Origin: an uncultured Nocardioides sp.
GTDB taxonomy: Bacteria > Actinomycetota > Actinomycetes > Propionibacteriales > Nocardioidaceae
Direction of reading: 5' to 3'
DNA length: 64,000 bases
Assembly: GCF_947489365.1 (NCBI RefSeq)
Contig: NZ_CANLDB010000002.1
Coordinates: 558,001-622,000, forward strand
Both the position numbers and the translations under genes were made by a program. The notes beneath the pieces were generated by a model. That model was given only the letters and a program-made list of their open reading frames with translations, was not told the origin of the DNA and made no database searches. This document shows, piece by piece, positions 32,269 to 40,186 of this stretch. Numbering within the stretch: position 1 is the stretch's first letter; each line of letters begins with the position of its first letter.

Positions 32269-35238
32269 CTAGTTGCGCGTCACCCGGAGGATCCGCAGCG
32301 GGCTGTTCGCCCGCGTCGTGGTCTCGGTCGGCAGGACCACCGCGCGGATGCGGTGCTTGCCGGCCGGCTGCTTCGGCAGGCCCACGACGAACGAGCCGTC
32401 GCGGCTGACCGTGCGGGTCGCGATGACCGTCCCGGCCTTGCGGACCTGCAGCGTCACCTGCTCGACGTCGGCGTCACCGAGGTCCAGCTCGACCAGCGCG
32501 CGGGGCTTCTGGCCGACCCTGATCGGGTTCCGCTCGAGCGTCATCCCGAGCTCCGGTGTGGTCGGCTCGACCGGGGGCTCCGGGTCGGTCGGGGGCTGGA
32601 CGCCCTCGACGCTCCCGGCGGCCCACAGCAGCCCGTGGCCGAGCTGGCTGTAGGCGCCCCGCGTGTAGGTGCGGAACGTCGGCGTCGTGCCGAACACCAT
32701 GGCGTTGGCGCCGCGGCGGGTGGTCCCCGAGATCACGGCCGCCTTGCCGGCGGCGGCGTCCGGGCCGAGAGCGGGGAGACCACGCGGGTCGGTGGTGTCC
32801 CAGTGGCCGGAGACCAGCGGGTTGCCGGCGCCGTACCGCGCCTCGACGTCGGTGTTCACGCCCAGGTTGGTGAACCAGGTCGCGGGGACGATCAGGCCGT
32901 ACGCCTGGGCGACCGGCTCGAGGAGGCTGCCCTCGGGCGTCTCGATGTCGACGATGCCCGTGCCCTCGCTGTTGCCCACGACCGAGGTCGCGGTCAGCAG
33001 CCCGTAGGTGGTGGCGAACGTCGCGGCGGCCGAGCCGCGCCCGACGACGCCGCGTCCCTCGGAGAGGAAGGCGCGGACGGCGTCCGCACCGGCCGTCTGG
33101 TCGGCGGTGAAGGTGAGCGGCGCGCCGATGTAGAGGACGTCCAGGTCACCCAGGTCGATCGAGCCGTCCGTGACGCCCGCGGCCGTCAGCAGCGTGAGGT
33201 CGTCGAAGCCCATCTGGCCCAGGGCCAGGCGGTCGTCGGCGGTGCCGGTGTAGCCGATCCGCAGGTCGTCGAGCCCCTTGGCGCCCTCGGACTCGAGGAC
33301 GGCGGGGTCCACGGTGGTGAAGGTGACCCGGTGCTCCGCGGCGGCGGCCTCGGCGGCGGCGTACGACGCGGGGTCGTCGCCGAGCACCGCGGTGCCGGAC
33401 GGCAGCCACGTCACGGGGACGTCGGCGGCGAGCACGTCGTTCAGGGCCCGCAGCTCGGCGCCGCCGAGCAGCTTCAGACCCAGGTAGTCGCCGGCCGCCG
33501 GCACCGAGCCGGTGAGGGCGGCACCGTCGACGGCCTCGACCGCGACGGGCAGGTCCGCGTCGGTGGTGGAGCCCACGGGGCGGGTCGTGGCGCCCCAGAT
33601 GAGGCCCGGGGCCCAGGCGGAGACGTCGTACATCGACTCGACGCGGTCGGAGATGTCGCTGCCCTCGTCGAGCAGCGCGTTGGCCAGGCCGCGCATCGGC
33701 TGGTGCATGTCGACGACGTAGGAGCCGGCCGGGTACGTCGTGCCGTCGACGTCGAAGTCGGCGGTGGCCCGCGAGACCTCGATGTCGTGGGCGACGAGGA
33801 AGTCGACGAGCGCGGCGGCGTCGGTCTCGGAGCGCTGCGTGCCGCCGGTGCCGATCACGTACGCGCGGGGCAGGTCGGCGGCGTACGCCTCACCGCCGTC
33901 GGCGTCCCACTCGGACTGCCACTGCGTGGGGCCGGGGACCGTCGTCGGGTCCAGGATCGGCTCCAGCGGCTCGCCCGCCTCACCGCGACGGAACGTCTCG
34001 ATCTGGTTGTCGAGGAGCTCGTCGCCCTTCTCGGCGAAGTAGTCGACGGTCGTGTCCATGACGACCGCGCCGACCTCCTTGTTGATCGCGGTGCGCTGGG
34101 CCGGCGTGTACTGCACCGGCGTCGTCCCGCGACCCAGGGGCAGCTCGACCGTGCTGGTCACCGCACCCTGGAACGCCATGTACTGGGCGGTGAAGATCGG
34201 CGGCCAGTCGTCCCAGCCGGACGGGATGTCGCGGTAGGGGATGAGGATGCCGCCGGCGGAGGTCAGCGGGTTGCCCTCGATGTCGGCCTCGACGACGGCG
34301 TCCTCGATCTCCAGCGCCGACTCGTAGGCGTGGGGGATGAAGAGGTCGTAGTCGTAGTTCTCGCCGTGCGGCGGGCCGGTCGGCTCGACCTGGAGGTTGC
34401 CGGTGTAGCCGTGCAGGTCGGAGAAGAACAGCGGCTGGATGTCGTCCGCGAGGTCGCGGATGATCGTCGTCTCGGGCGTGGTGTTGGTGATGAAGTCACG
34501 GTTGGGGTCGAGACCGAGGGCGGTCTGGCGGGTGCCGTTGACGCGACCGTCGGGGTTGTTGGTGACCGTGAAGTACATGCGGTTGCCGCGCAGCAGGTTC
34601 AGCGCGGCGCGGTCGCCGGACTCGTAGGCGTCCACGACCTCGTCGATGTAGTCGAGCGTCATGTCGGCGCCCTCCCACTCGTTGCCGTGGATGTTGCCGT
34701 TGAACCAGATCGGCAGCTTGTAGCCGGCCTGCAGGGCCGTGTCGGACGCCGCAGCGGCGGCGTCCTCCTTGATGGCCTCGCGCCACTGCGCCTGCTGGGC
34801 GGTCTGCTCGGCGGTCTCCGGAGCGGTGAGCGTGACCAGGTAGATGTCACGGCCCTGGGTCGACTGGCCGACGACCTGCGTCGACACGGCGTCCGTGCTG
34901 CGCATGACCCGCTGCAGGCGCGGCGCGATCTCGTCGTACGGGAAGGCGCCGCGGGCGATCGAGGCGTCGGCGGGGTTCGCCGGGAAGACCTTGAGCTGCG
35001 GCTGCGACGGGTAGCTGGACGGCGGGGCCGGCACGTCCGAGGTGGCGGCCAGCTCACGGGCGGTCGCCTCGGGGGAGGTGCGGACCGAGCGGGCGGGGGC
35101 GGACGGCGCCGCGGAGCGGCTGTCCGGGGCCCGGACACCGTCCTCCGGAGCCGCGGTGGCGCTGGTGGCGCCGGTGACGAGGGTGCCGGTGAGCAGCAGC
35201 GCGAGGCTGCCGCCCGCCAGGGGACCAAGACGACTCAC
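32269..35238 (-). CDS. Secreted M14-family zinc carboxypeptidase, large
   Basis: 989 residues from GTG 35238, with AAAGGA upstream. Residues 1-30 are a signal peptide (LALLLTGTLVTGATSATAA). The catalytic domain, about 80-450, has the zinc ligands in NGNIHGNEWEGAD (HxxE) and the third histidine in FFSDLHGYTG, plus NPDGRVNGTRQTALGLDPNRDF. A long middle region (~500-880) has glutamine-amidotransferase-like or unknown folds (LDVLYIGAPLTFTADQTAGADAVRAFLSEGRGVVGRG). The C-terminal ~100 residues look like an Ig/fibronectin-type domain (VRKAGTVIATRTVSRDGSFVVGLPKQPAGKHRIRAVVLP). It probably degrades extracellular peptides. Monocistronic. Confidence 0.9.
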   Translation of the reverse strand: MSRLGPLAGGSLALLLTGTLVTGATSATAAPEDGVRAPDSRSAAPSAPARSVRTSPEATARELAATSDVPAPPSSYPSQPQLKVFPANPADASIARGAFPYDEIAPRLQRVMRSTDAVSTQVVGQSTQGRDIYLVTLTAPETAEQTAQQAQWREAIKEDAAAAASDTALQAGYKLPIWFNGNIHGNEWEGADMTLDYIDEVVDAYESGDRAALNLLRGNRMYFTVTNNPDGRVNGTRQTALGLDPNRDFITNTTPETTIIRDLADDIQPLFFSDLHGYTGNLQVEPTGPPHGENYDYDLFIPHAYESALEIEDAVVEADIEGNPLTSAGGILIPYRDIPSGWDDWPPIFTAQYMAFQGAVTSTVELPLGRGTTPVQYTPAQRTAINKEVGAVVMDTTVDYFAEKGDELLDNQIETFRRGEAGEPLEPILDPTTVPGPTQWQSEWDADGGEAYAADLPRAYVIGTGGTQRSETDAAALVDFLVAHDIEVSRATADFDVDGTTYPAGSYVVDMHQPMRGLANALLDEGSDISDRVESMYDVSAWAPGLIWGATTRPVGSTTDADLPVAVEAVDGAALTGSVPAAGDYLGLKLLGGAELRALNDVLAADVPVTWLPSGTAVLGDDPASYAAAEAAAAEHRVTFTTVDPAVLESEGAKGLDDLRIGYTGTADDRLALGQMGFDDLTLLTAAGVTDGSIDLGDLDVLYIGAPLTFTADQTAGADAVRAFLSEGRGVVGRGSAAATFATTYGLLTATSVVGNSEGTGIVDIETPEGSLLEPVAQAYGLIVPATWFTNLGVNTDVEARYGAGNPLVSGHWDTTDPRGLPALGPDAAAGKAAVISGTTRRGANAMVFGTTPTFRTYTRGAYSQLGHGLLWAAGSVEGVQPPTDPEPPVEPTTPELGMTLERNPIRVGQKPRALVELDLGDADVEQVTLQVRKAGTVIATRTVSRDGSFVVGLPKQPAGKHRIRAVVLPTETTTRANSPLRILRVTRN

Positions 35239-35361
35239 GGGGGTGGGGTCCTTTCGACGGGTGATGTGTGGATCCTGTCGGAACCTGTGCTTCCTGTGGT
35301 CGCGGTTCGGTAACGCTTGCGACCGTCGCCGGGCTGCGGGCCGGTGCGCGAGGATGGGGAC

Positions 35362-35736
35362 GTGACGGAACCCGGACGTCGACTCCCCCACGGCGTGTTC
35401 GACGACGGCGTCGACCCCGACGTCCGCTTCTCGCTGGCCAACGAGCGCACCTACCTCGCCTGGGTCCGCACCGGGCTCGCGCTCGTCGCCGGCGCGGTCG
35501 CCGTCCACTCCCCCGTCCTCGACCTGGGCCGGGTCACCGGCACCCTGCTCTCGGCGTGGCTGCTGATCCTCGCCGCCACCTGCGTCGGCCAGGGATGGTG
35601 GCGCTGGCAGCGGACCGAGAGGGCGCTCCGCCGTACCGGCCACCTGCCCGGCTTCGGCGGCGGGCTCGCCTTCGGCGTCGGGGTGTTCACCCTCGTCCTC
35701 GGGGTCGCCGTCACCAGCGTCCTCGCGCTCCTGTAG
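35362..35736 (+). CDS. DUF202/YidH-family small membrane protein
   Basis: 124 residues from GTG 35362, with GAGGA upstream. DUF202 hallmark DVRFSLANERTYLAWVRTGLALVAGAVAV, followed by two more membrane spans (LLSAWLLILAATCVG; AFGVGVFTLVLGVAVTSVLALL). Function unknown. The gene is divergent from the M14 peptidase and converges on mftF, separated by repeats. Confidence 0.87.
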   Translation: MTEPGRRLPHGVFDDGVDPDVRFSLANERTYLAWVRTGLALVAGAVAVHSPVLDLGRVTGTLLSAWLLILAATCVGQGWWRWQRTERALRRTGHLPGFGGGLAFGVGVFTLVLGVAVTSVLALL

Positions 35737-35741
35737 CTCGC

Positions 35742-35793
35742 CGAGGCGGCACGTCTGCGCACCCCAGGACCGCCGAGTCGGCACGTCTGCGCA
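35742..35793 (+). repeat. Two 32-bp-spaced repeat cores after the DUF202 gene
   Basis: Cores at 35742-35761 (CGAGGCGGCACGTCTGCGCA, one mismatch) and 35774-35793 (CGAGTCGGCACGTCTGCGCA) are 32 bp apart, beginning 6 bp after the TAG of the DUF202 gene and in the same sense. Confidence 0.9.
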
Positions 35794-35830
35794 CCCCGAG
35801 CCCACGAAAGTGGCAGGACGAATCGTCCTT

Positions 35831-35938
35831 CTCACCCGGTCTCGACCCGCGGTCGCGGCCTCGCAAGCTCGGCCGCGCGCTCGCTCGACCTGCGCCGCGT
35901 CACGGCCTCGCGAGCTCGGCCGTGGCGGCTTGACTCGA
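35831..35938. repeat. 108-bp interspersed element, copy 1
   Basis: Begins CTCACCCGGTCTCGACCCGC and ends GGCGGCTTGACTCGA. It matches 57133-57240 over its full 108 bp without gaps and with few mismatches. Internally it contains two imperfect GCGGCCTCG...CTCGGCCGC dyads. It follows 32-bp repeats in both places. Confidence 0.88.
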
Positions 35939-35944
35939 CCCGAC

Positions 35945-37411
35945 TCAGGACGTCCAGCGGGGCAGGAGGGCGCGGGGGGAGCGGGCGCGCCAGGCGCCGA
36001 GCCAGACGCCGGTGCCGTAGGCGAGGTCGTCGAGGCGGTGGGCGAGGCCGTGGCGGACGACGTCCTGGGTCGCGCGCGTACGGCGGTGGTCGGCCACCGC
36101 CTCCGCGACGGCGGCGAGGACGACGACCCGGCGGGCGCGCCGCGACACCGCGCAGGCCGCGAGCGCGACCGGCCAGTGGTGCCTCGTGATCGACCCGGCG
36201 GTCTGGTGGGCCGTGGCCCGCACGCCGGAGCCGACGAGGCGGGCGGCGACGAGGTGGGGGTGGTCGGCGGCGGGGACCTTGCCGGCGATCCGGTGGGTGG
36301 TCACGGCGAGCACGGCCGCGGCGGCCAGGGGCGACCACCGCCGCTGCGCGAGGACGGCGACGGTGAGGGCGACGCTCCACGGCGCCACCACGGCGGGGGC
36401 GACGGCGTCCCCGTGCCGGGCGGCGAGGAGCGCGGCGCCGGTGCCGTAGTAGGCCTTGCGGCGCAGCCAGGCCCCGGTGGCGGTGCGGTGGCGGTGGGCG
36501 ACCGCGACCTCGGGGTCGTAGCGGGCGCGCCACCCGGCGGCGACGGCGCGCCAGACGAGGTCGACGTCCTCCGCGACGCGCAGGTCGGGGTCGAACCCGC
36601 CGCGCACCGCCTCGGTCCGCGCCACCAGGCACGCGCTGGGCAGGTACGACACCGCCGAGCCCGGCCGGACGCCGGCGGGGAGGTCGCCCAGGTCGAGCGA
36701 CGAGCGGTCCCGCTCGTACGCCGCCACCCACCCCTCGCGCCCGCCACCCTCGGGCCCGCCGCCGGGCGCGACGGCCGTGATCCGCGGCGCGACGAGCCCG
36801 ACCCGCGGGTCGTCGAGCTGGGCCAGGAGCCGACGCAGCCACACCCCGCCGTCCCCGCCCTCGGGCCGGACGTCGGCGTCGCAGAAGCAGACCGCCGGGG
36901 TCCGGACGACGGCGAGCCCGGTGTTGCGCGCGACGGCCGGGCCGCGGTTGGCCCGGTGGCGCAGCAGGATCGCGCCGGGTCGGGCGGCGACCACCCGGCG
37001 CAGCGCCAGCGCGTCCGGGGAGGCGTCGTCGACCACCACGACGCCGACCTCGGGCGGCAGCGCGGCGAGCAGGACGGCGACCCCGTCCGCGTCGTCGTAC
37101 GCCGGCACGACGACGGTCACCGCCTCGCCCAGCCGGAGCGGTCCGGACCCGGGAACCGGGTCGGCCAGGCCGGCGTCGAGCAGCGAGCGGGCCAGCGTCG
37201 CGTCCACGGCGTCGCGGACGACCAGCCCGCGACCGCCCGCTCCCCCGAGTCGAGCGACGGCCGCGGGCGTCAGGCGCAGCACGGTCCCGGCGGTGCCGCC
37301 GACCAGCAGCAGGCCGTCGCCCGCCGCCGCGGCCCGCGTACGACGGGACAGCCGGAGGGCGAACCCGTCCGGCAGGCGTCCGGTCGGGACGTCGAGGGGG
37401 GCGGTCGTCAC
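35945..37411 (-). CDS. mftF: Mycofactocin glycosyltransferase MftF
   Basis: 488 residues from GTG 37411, overlapping mftE as GTGA. The GT2 domain begins VTVVVPAYDDADGVAVLLAALPPEVGVVVVDDASPD; the DxD-type site is VCFCDADVRPEGG, and an ED motif is in LRVAEDVDLVWRAVAAGW. An N-terminal ~90-residue region and C-terminal hydrophobic segments match MftF, which adds beta-1,4-linked glucose units to premycofactocin to make oligosaccharide-decorated cofactors. Position at the end of mftA-B-C-E-F supports this. Confidence 0.9.
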   Translation of the reverse strand: MTTAPLDVPTGRLPDGFALRLSRRTRAAAAGDGLLLVGGTAGTVLRLTPAAVARLGGAGGRGLVVRDAVDATLARSLLDAGLADPVPGSGPLRLGEAVTVVVPAYDDADGVAVLLAALPPEVGVVVVDDASPDALALRRVVAARPGAILLRHRANRGPAVARNTGLAVVRTPAVCFCDADVRPEGGDGGVWLRRLLAQLDDPRVGLVAPRITAVAPGGGPEGGGREGWVAAYERDRSSLDLGDLPAGVRPGSAVSYLPSACLVARTEAVRGGFDPDLRVAEDVDLVWRAVAAGWRARYDPEVAVAHRHRTATGAWLRRKAYYGTGAALLAARHGDAVAPAVVAPWSVALTVAVLAQRRWSPLAAAAVLAVTTHRIAGKVPAADHPHLVAARLVGSGVRATAHQTAGSITRHHWPVALAACAVSRRARRVVVLAAVAEAVADHRRTRATQDVVRHGLAHRLDDLAYGTGVWLGAWRARSPRALLPRWTS

Positions 37412-38190
37412 GGGGCGGACTCCGTCGCCCGCGCGCGGGACGTGCCAGGGCGCAGGCGGCCGTCCTCGTCCACGTCGATGTCGACCAGCTCGCCGACGAC
37501 CCGGCGGACCAGCGACTCCACGATCCCCCGGCCCTCCTCGGCGGTGGCGCCGGTGGGGTCGCCGAGCACGCCGTTCGGCGACACCGCCCGCACGCCCCGG
37601 GCGACGAGCTCGGCCATGAGCTCGCGCGCCGGCGTCGTCACGCCGGGCTCGGCGAGGCCGGGCTGGACCGACCAGGGCGCGAGGTGGCGCAGGATCGAGG
37701 TCTCGGTGCGCCCTGCGTGGGCGTCGCCGCCGGGCACGCCGCAGCCCGTCCAGGCGACGGGCCTCCCCTCGTGGCGCAGCAGGGCCACGGCCCGCTTCAG
37801 GGTCGGGACGTTGCCGCCGTGGCCGTTGACGAACACCACGCCCTGCGCCCACCGGCACGCCGAGCGGCCGAGCTCGACGAGCAGCAGGTACAGCGCCTCG
37901 TGCCCGATCGACACCGTGCCGGGGAAGTCCTCGTGCTCGCCGGACGCGCCGTACGACAGCGTCGGTGCGACGGCGACCGCCCGGCCCTCGGCGACCAGCC
38001 GCTCCGCCGCGAGCCGGGCGACCGCGGCGGCGACCATCGTGTCCGTGCCCAGCGGCAGGTGCGGACCGTGCTGCTCCGTCGACCCGACGGGCACCAGCAG
38101 CAACGTGCCGCGGTCGTCGTCCAGCAGCGGCCAGCGCCGCTGGGCGAGCGCGTGGTGCACGTGCCGCGGGGGCCCGCCGGGTGCGCTCAC
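37408..38190 (-). CDS. mftE: Mycofactocin peptidase MftE (creatininase family)
   Basis: 260 residues from GTG 38190, overlapping mftC as GTGA. Creatininase-fold metal motifs: LLVPVGSTEQHGPHLPLGTDTMVA (E, H and D ligands), YGASGEHEDFPGTVSIG, and VFVNGHGGN. DAHAGRTETSIL is also typical. MftE cleaves the modified MftA C-terminus, releasing the AHDP (Val-Tyr derived) moiety. Length fits characterised MftE. It follows mftC directly, with no mftD in between. Confidence 0.92.
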   Translation of the reverse strand: MSAPGGPPRHVHHALAQRRWPLLDDDRGTLLLVPVGSTEQHGPHLPLGTDTMVAAAVARLAAERLVAEGRAVAVAPTLSYGASGEHEDFPGTVSIGHEALYLLLVELGRSACRWAQGVVFVNGHGGNVPTLKRAVALLRHEGRPVAWTGCGVPGGDAHAGRTETSILRHLAPWSVQPGLAEPGVTTPARELMAELVARGVRAVSPNGVLGDPTGATAEEGRGIVESLVRRVVGELVDIDVDEDGRLRPGTSRARATESAP

Positions 38191-39512
38191 ACGCCCGCCA
38201 GCGGACTCTCGTCGCAGGCGCTCGTCGGCTTCCTCCGCATCAGGGTGAGCGGCACGATCCCGCTGGGCGCGTTGCGGACCGTCCCGGTGTGCGAGTGGTC
38301 CTGCGACTGACCGGGCAGCGTCGTCCGGTCGACCGCGGCGAGCGCCTCGGCGCTGTTGCCCTTCACGCACTCGGGGTCGGGCCCGTCGAGCGGGAGGCCG
38401 GTGAAGAACTTCGCGGCCATGCACCCGCCCCGGCACGCGTCGTACGCCGAGCACTGCGTGCAGGCCCCGCCGGTCTGCGGGCTGCGGAGGTCGGCGAACA
38501 GCTCGGAGTGCTTCCACACCCCGTCGAAGCCGTCGACGTGCTCGCCGCGCGGGTCGGCGTGGCCCTCGCGGACGTTGCCGGCCAGGAACCGGTCGTGGAT
38601 CGCGAACGGGCAGGCGTAGACGTCCCCGATCGGGTCGACCAGGCACACCACCCGGCCGGCGCCGCACAGGTTCAGGCCCGGCAGACCGCCGGTGCCGTCC
38701 TGCTCGGCGTACGCCGCGAGGTGGAAGAAGGAGTCCCCGGTCAGGACGCCCTCGCCGTTCGCGACGAGCCAGTCGTACAGCTCGCGCTGCTGCTCGGGCA
38801 GCGGGTGCAGCTCGTCCCAGACGTCGGCGCCGCGACCCGAGGGACGCAGGCGGGTGAGCCGCAGCTGGGCGCCGTAGTGGTCGGCGATCGCCTTGAACTC
38901 GTCGAGCTGGGAGATGTTGTGGCGGGTGCAGACCACGGAGAGCTTGAAGTCCTTCATGCCCGCGGCCTGCATGTTGGCCATCGCGGTCATCGCTGCGTCG
39001 TAGGTGCCGACGCCGCGGACGGCGTCGTTGACCTCGGGGGTGGCGCCGTCCAGGGAGATCTGGACGTCGACGTAGTCGGTCGCCGCGAGCCGCGCGGCCC
39101 GCTCGGGGGTGATCCGGAAGCCGTTGGTGGAGAACTTCACGCCCACGTGGTGGTCCACGGCGTAGTCGAGGAGCTCCCAGAAGTCGGGTCGCACCGTCGG
39201 CTCGCCGCCGCCGATGTTGACGTAGAAGATCTGCATCGCCTCGAAGGTGTCGATGAGCGCCTTGCACTCGTCGGTCGTCAGCTCGCGGGGGTCGCGGCGA
39301 CCGGAGCTCGACAGGCAGTGCAGGCACGACAGGTTGCAGGCGTAGGTCAGCTCCCACGTCAGGCAGATGGGCGCGTCGAGACCGAGCTCGAACTGGTCGA
39401 CCAGCCGGTTCTGCTTCGGGGTGGGCCGCTGCGGCAGCACGGGCTCGAGGGCGCCGTGGTCCTGGGCGTCGAGGGTCGGGCGTTCGGGGGCCCGGTGATC
39501 GAGGACGGTCAT
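38187..39512 (-). CDS. mftC: Mycofactocin radical SAM maturase MftC
   Basis: 441 residues. The radical SAM cluster is C59, C63 and C66 (TYACNLSCLHC), followed by IGGGEPTVRPDF. The C-terminal SPASM region supplies further cysteines (LNLCGAG, ACPFAIHDRF, GGACTQCSAYDACRGGCMAAKFF, DPEC). MftC decarboxylates and cross-links the C-terminal Val-Tyr of MftA using S-adenosylmethionine, with MftB presenting the peptide. ATGA overlap with mftB. Length is slightly longer than mycobacterial MftC (about 390), mainly at the N-terminus. Confidence 0.95.
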   Translation of the reverse strand: MTVLDHRAPERPTLDAQDHGALEPVLPQRPTPKQNRLVDQFELGLDAPICLTWELTYACNLSCLHCLSSSGRRDPRELTTDECKALIDTFEAMQIFYVNIGGGEPTVRPDFWELLDYAVDHHVGVKFSTNGFRITPERAARLAATDYVDVQISLDGATPEVNDAVRGVGTYDAAMTAMANMQAAGMKDFKLSVVCTRHNISQLDEFKAIADHYGAQLRLTRLRPSGRGADVWDELHPLPEQQRELYDWLVANGEGVLTGDSFFHLAAYAEQDGTGGLPGLNLCGAGRVVCLVDPIGDVYACPFAIHDRFLAGNVREGHADPRGEHVDGFDGVWKHSELFADLRSPQTGGACTQCSAYDACRGGCMAAKFFTGLPLDGPDPECVKGNSAEALAAVDRTTLPGQSQDHSHTGTVRNAPSGIVPLTLMRRKPTSACDESPLAGV

Positions 39513-39847
39513 GCGGCGCGCTCCTTGATGATGCCCGTGCGGGCGAGGGTCTCCAGCGCCCCGAGGTACGCCATCCGCTCGCGCTCGGCCACGCCGGCGG
39601 CGGCGAGCGCCTCGGTCACGGACGGCGCGTCGGCGAGGCCGCGGACCACGGTGACGAGGGTCGGGGTCTTGAGGAAGCTGAGCTGGCGGGTGTGGAAGTC
39701 GTAGGCGAGGGCGCCGAACGGCTCGGGACGCAGCGCGACCGATCCCGAGAGGCCCCAGGTCCCCTCCGGACTGACGAGCGGTGCCGCCGTGCTGCTGGAC
39801 GGCTCGCCCGGGGCGACGGTCTCGGTCGGCTGCGTCCCGGAGGTCAT
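39509..39847 (-). CDS. mftB: Mycofactocin peptide chaperone MftB
   Basis: 112 residues. The first ~35 are disordered (Thr/Pro/Ser-rich). The PqqD-like recognition domain follows: WGLSGSVALRPEPFGALAYDFHTRQLSFLKTPTLVTVVRGLADAPSV, ending ALETLARTGIIKERAA. MftB binds MftA and delivers it to MftC. It starts 1 bp after the mftA stop and overlaps mftC by ATGA. Confidence 0.93.
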   Translation of the reverse strand: MTSGTQPTETVAPGEPSSSTAAPLVSPEGTWGLSGSVALRPEPFGALAYDFHTRQLSFLKTPTLVTVVRGLADAPSVTEALAAAGVAERERMAYLGALETLARTGIIKERAA

Positions 39848-39848
39848 G

Positions 39849-39953
39849 TCAGTAGACCCCGCACATGCCGTCGATGGAGACCTCTTCGACCAGCGCGTCG
39901 CTGGTCAGCTCGGCCTCGTCTCCCCTGTCGATGGAAGTGGTGTCCGGCTCCAT
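39849..39953 (-). CDS. mftA: Mycofactocin precursor peptide MftA
   Basis: A 34-residue peptide starting MEPDTTSIDRGDEAEL and ending in the invariant IDGMCGVY, whose terminal Val-Tyr is converted into the mycofactocin core by MftC and MftE. The ATG at 39953 has GAGGAGG six bases upstream. The acidic leader matches MftA leaders that bind MftB. It is first in the mftABCEF operon and divergent from the methanol dehydrogenase gene. Confidence 0.97.
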   Translation of the reverse strand: MEPDTTSIDRGDEAELTSDALVEEVSIDGMCGVY

Positions 39954-40049
39954 GCGCGTCCTCCTCGGGGTGAGCGGGACCCCGGTGGCCCCGTCCGTGA
40001 CCACGCTAGGAACGCAGCACCGACCGGGCACCCACCCTCGCGACGGCAC

Positions 40050-40071
40050 CACCTGCCCGATCGGGCAGGTG
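40050..40071. promoter_or_regulatory. Perfect 22-bp palindrome between mftA and the methanol dehydrogenase gene
   Basis: The half-site CACCTGCCCGA is followed immediately by its exact reverse complement. It lies in the 233-bp divergent region, 97 bp before mftA and 116 bp before the dehydrogenase start. Its symmetry and place make it a candidate operator for a dimeric regulator acting on both units. Confidence 0.6.
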
Positions 40072-40186
40072 CGGTCCTGGTCAGCGGCAGTGTCTTGCGA
40101 TCCCCACCTACTCCCCGGGGCCGCGCGCTCCTAGCGTCCACGCCCAGCACCACCACCAGCCCGCGCCCCCTCCTGGAGGAGAACCG

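Noticed and set aside
32353..35313. Plus-strand ORF of nearly 1000 codons opposite the M14 peptidase
   Set aside because: Shadow of the peptidase gene, which has a signal peptide and zinc ligands on the minus strand.
39954..40052. Longer N-terminal extension of MftA starting at 40052
   Set aside because: ATG 39953 has an excellent ribosome-binding site and gives the normal MftA length; the extension has no such site.
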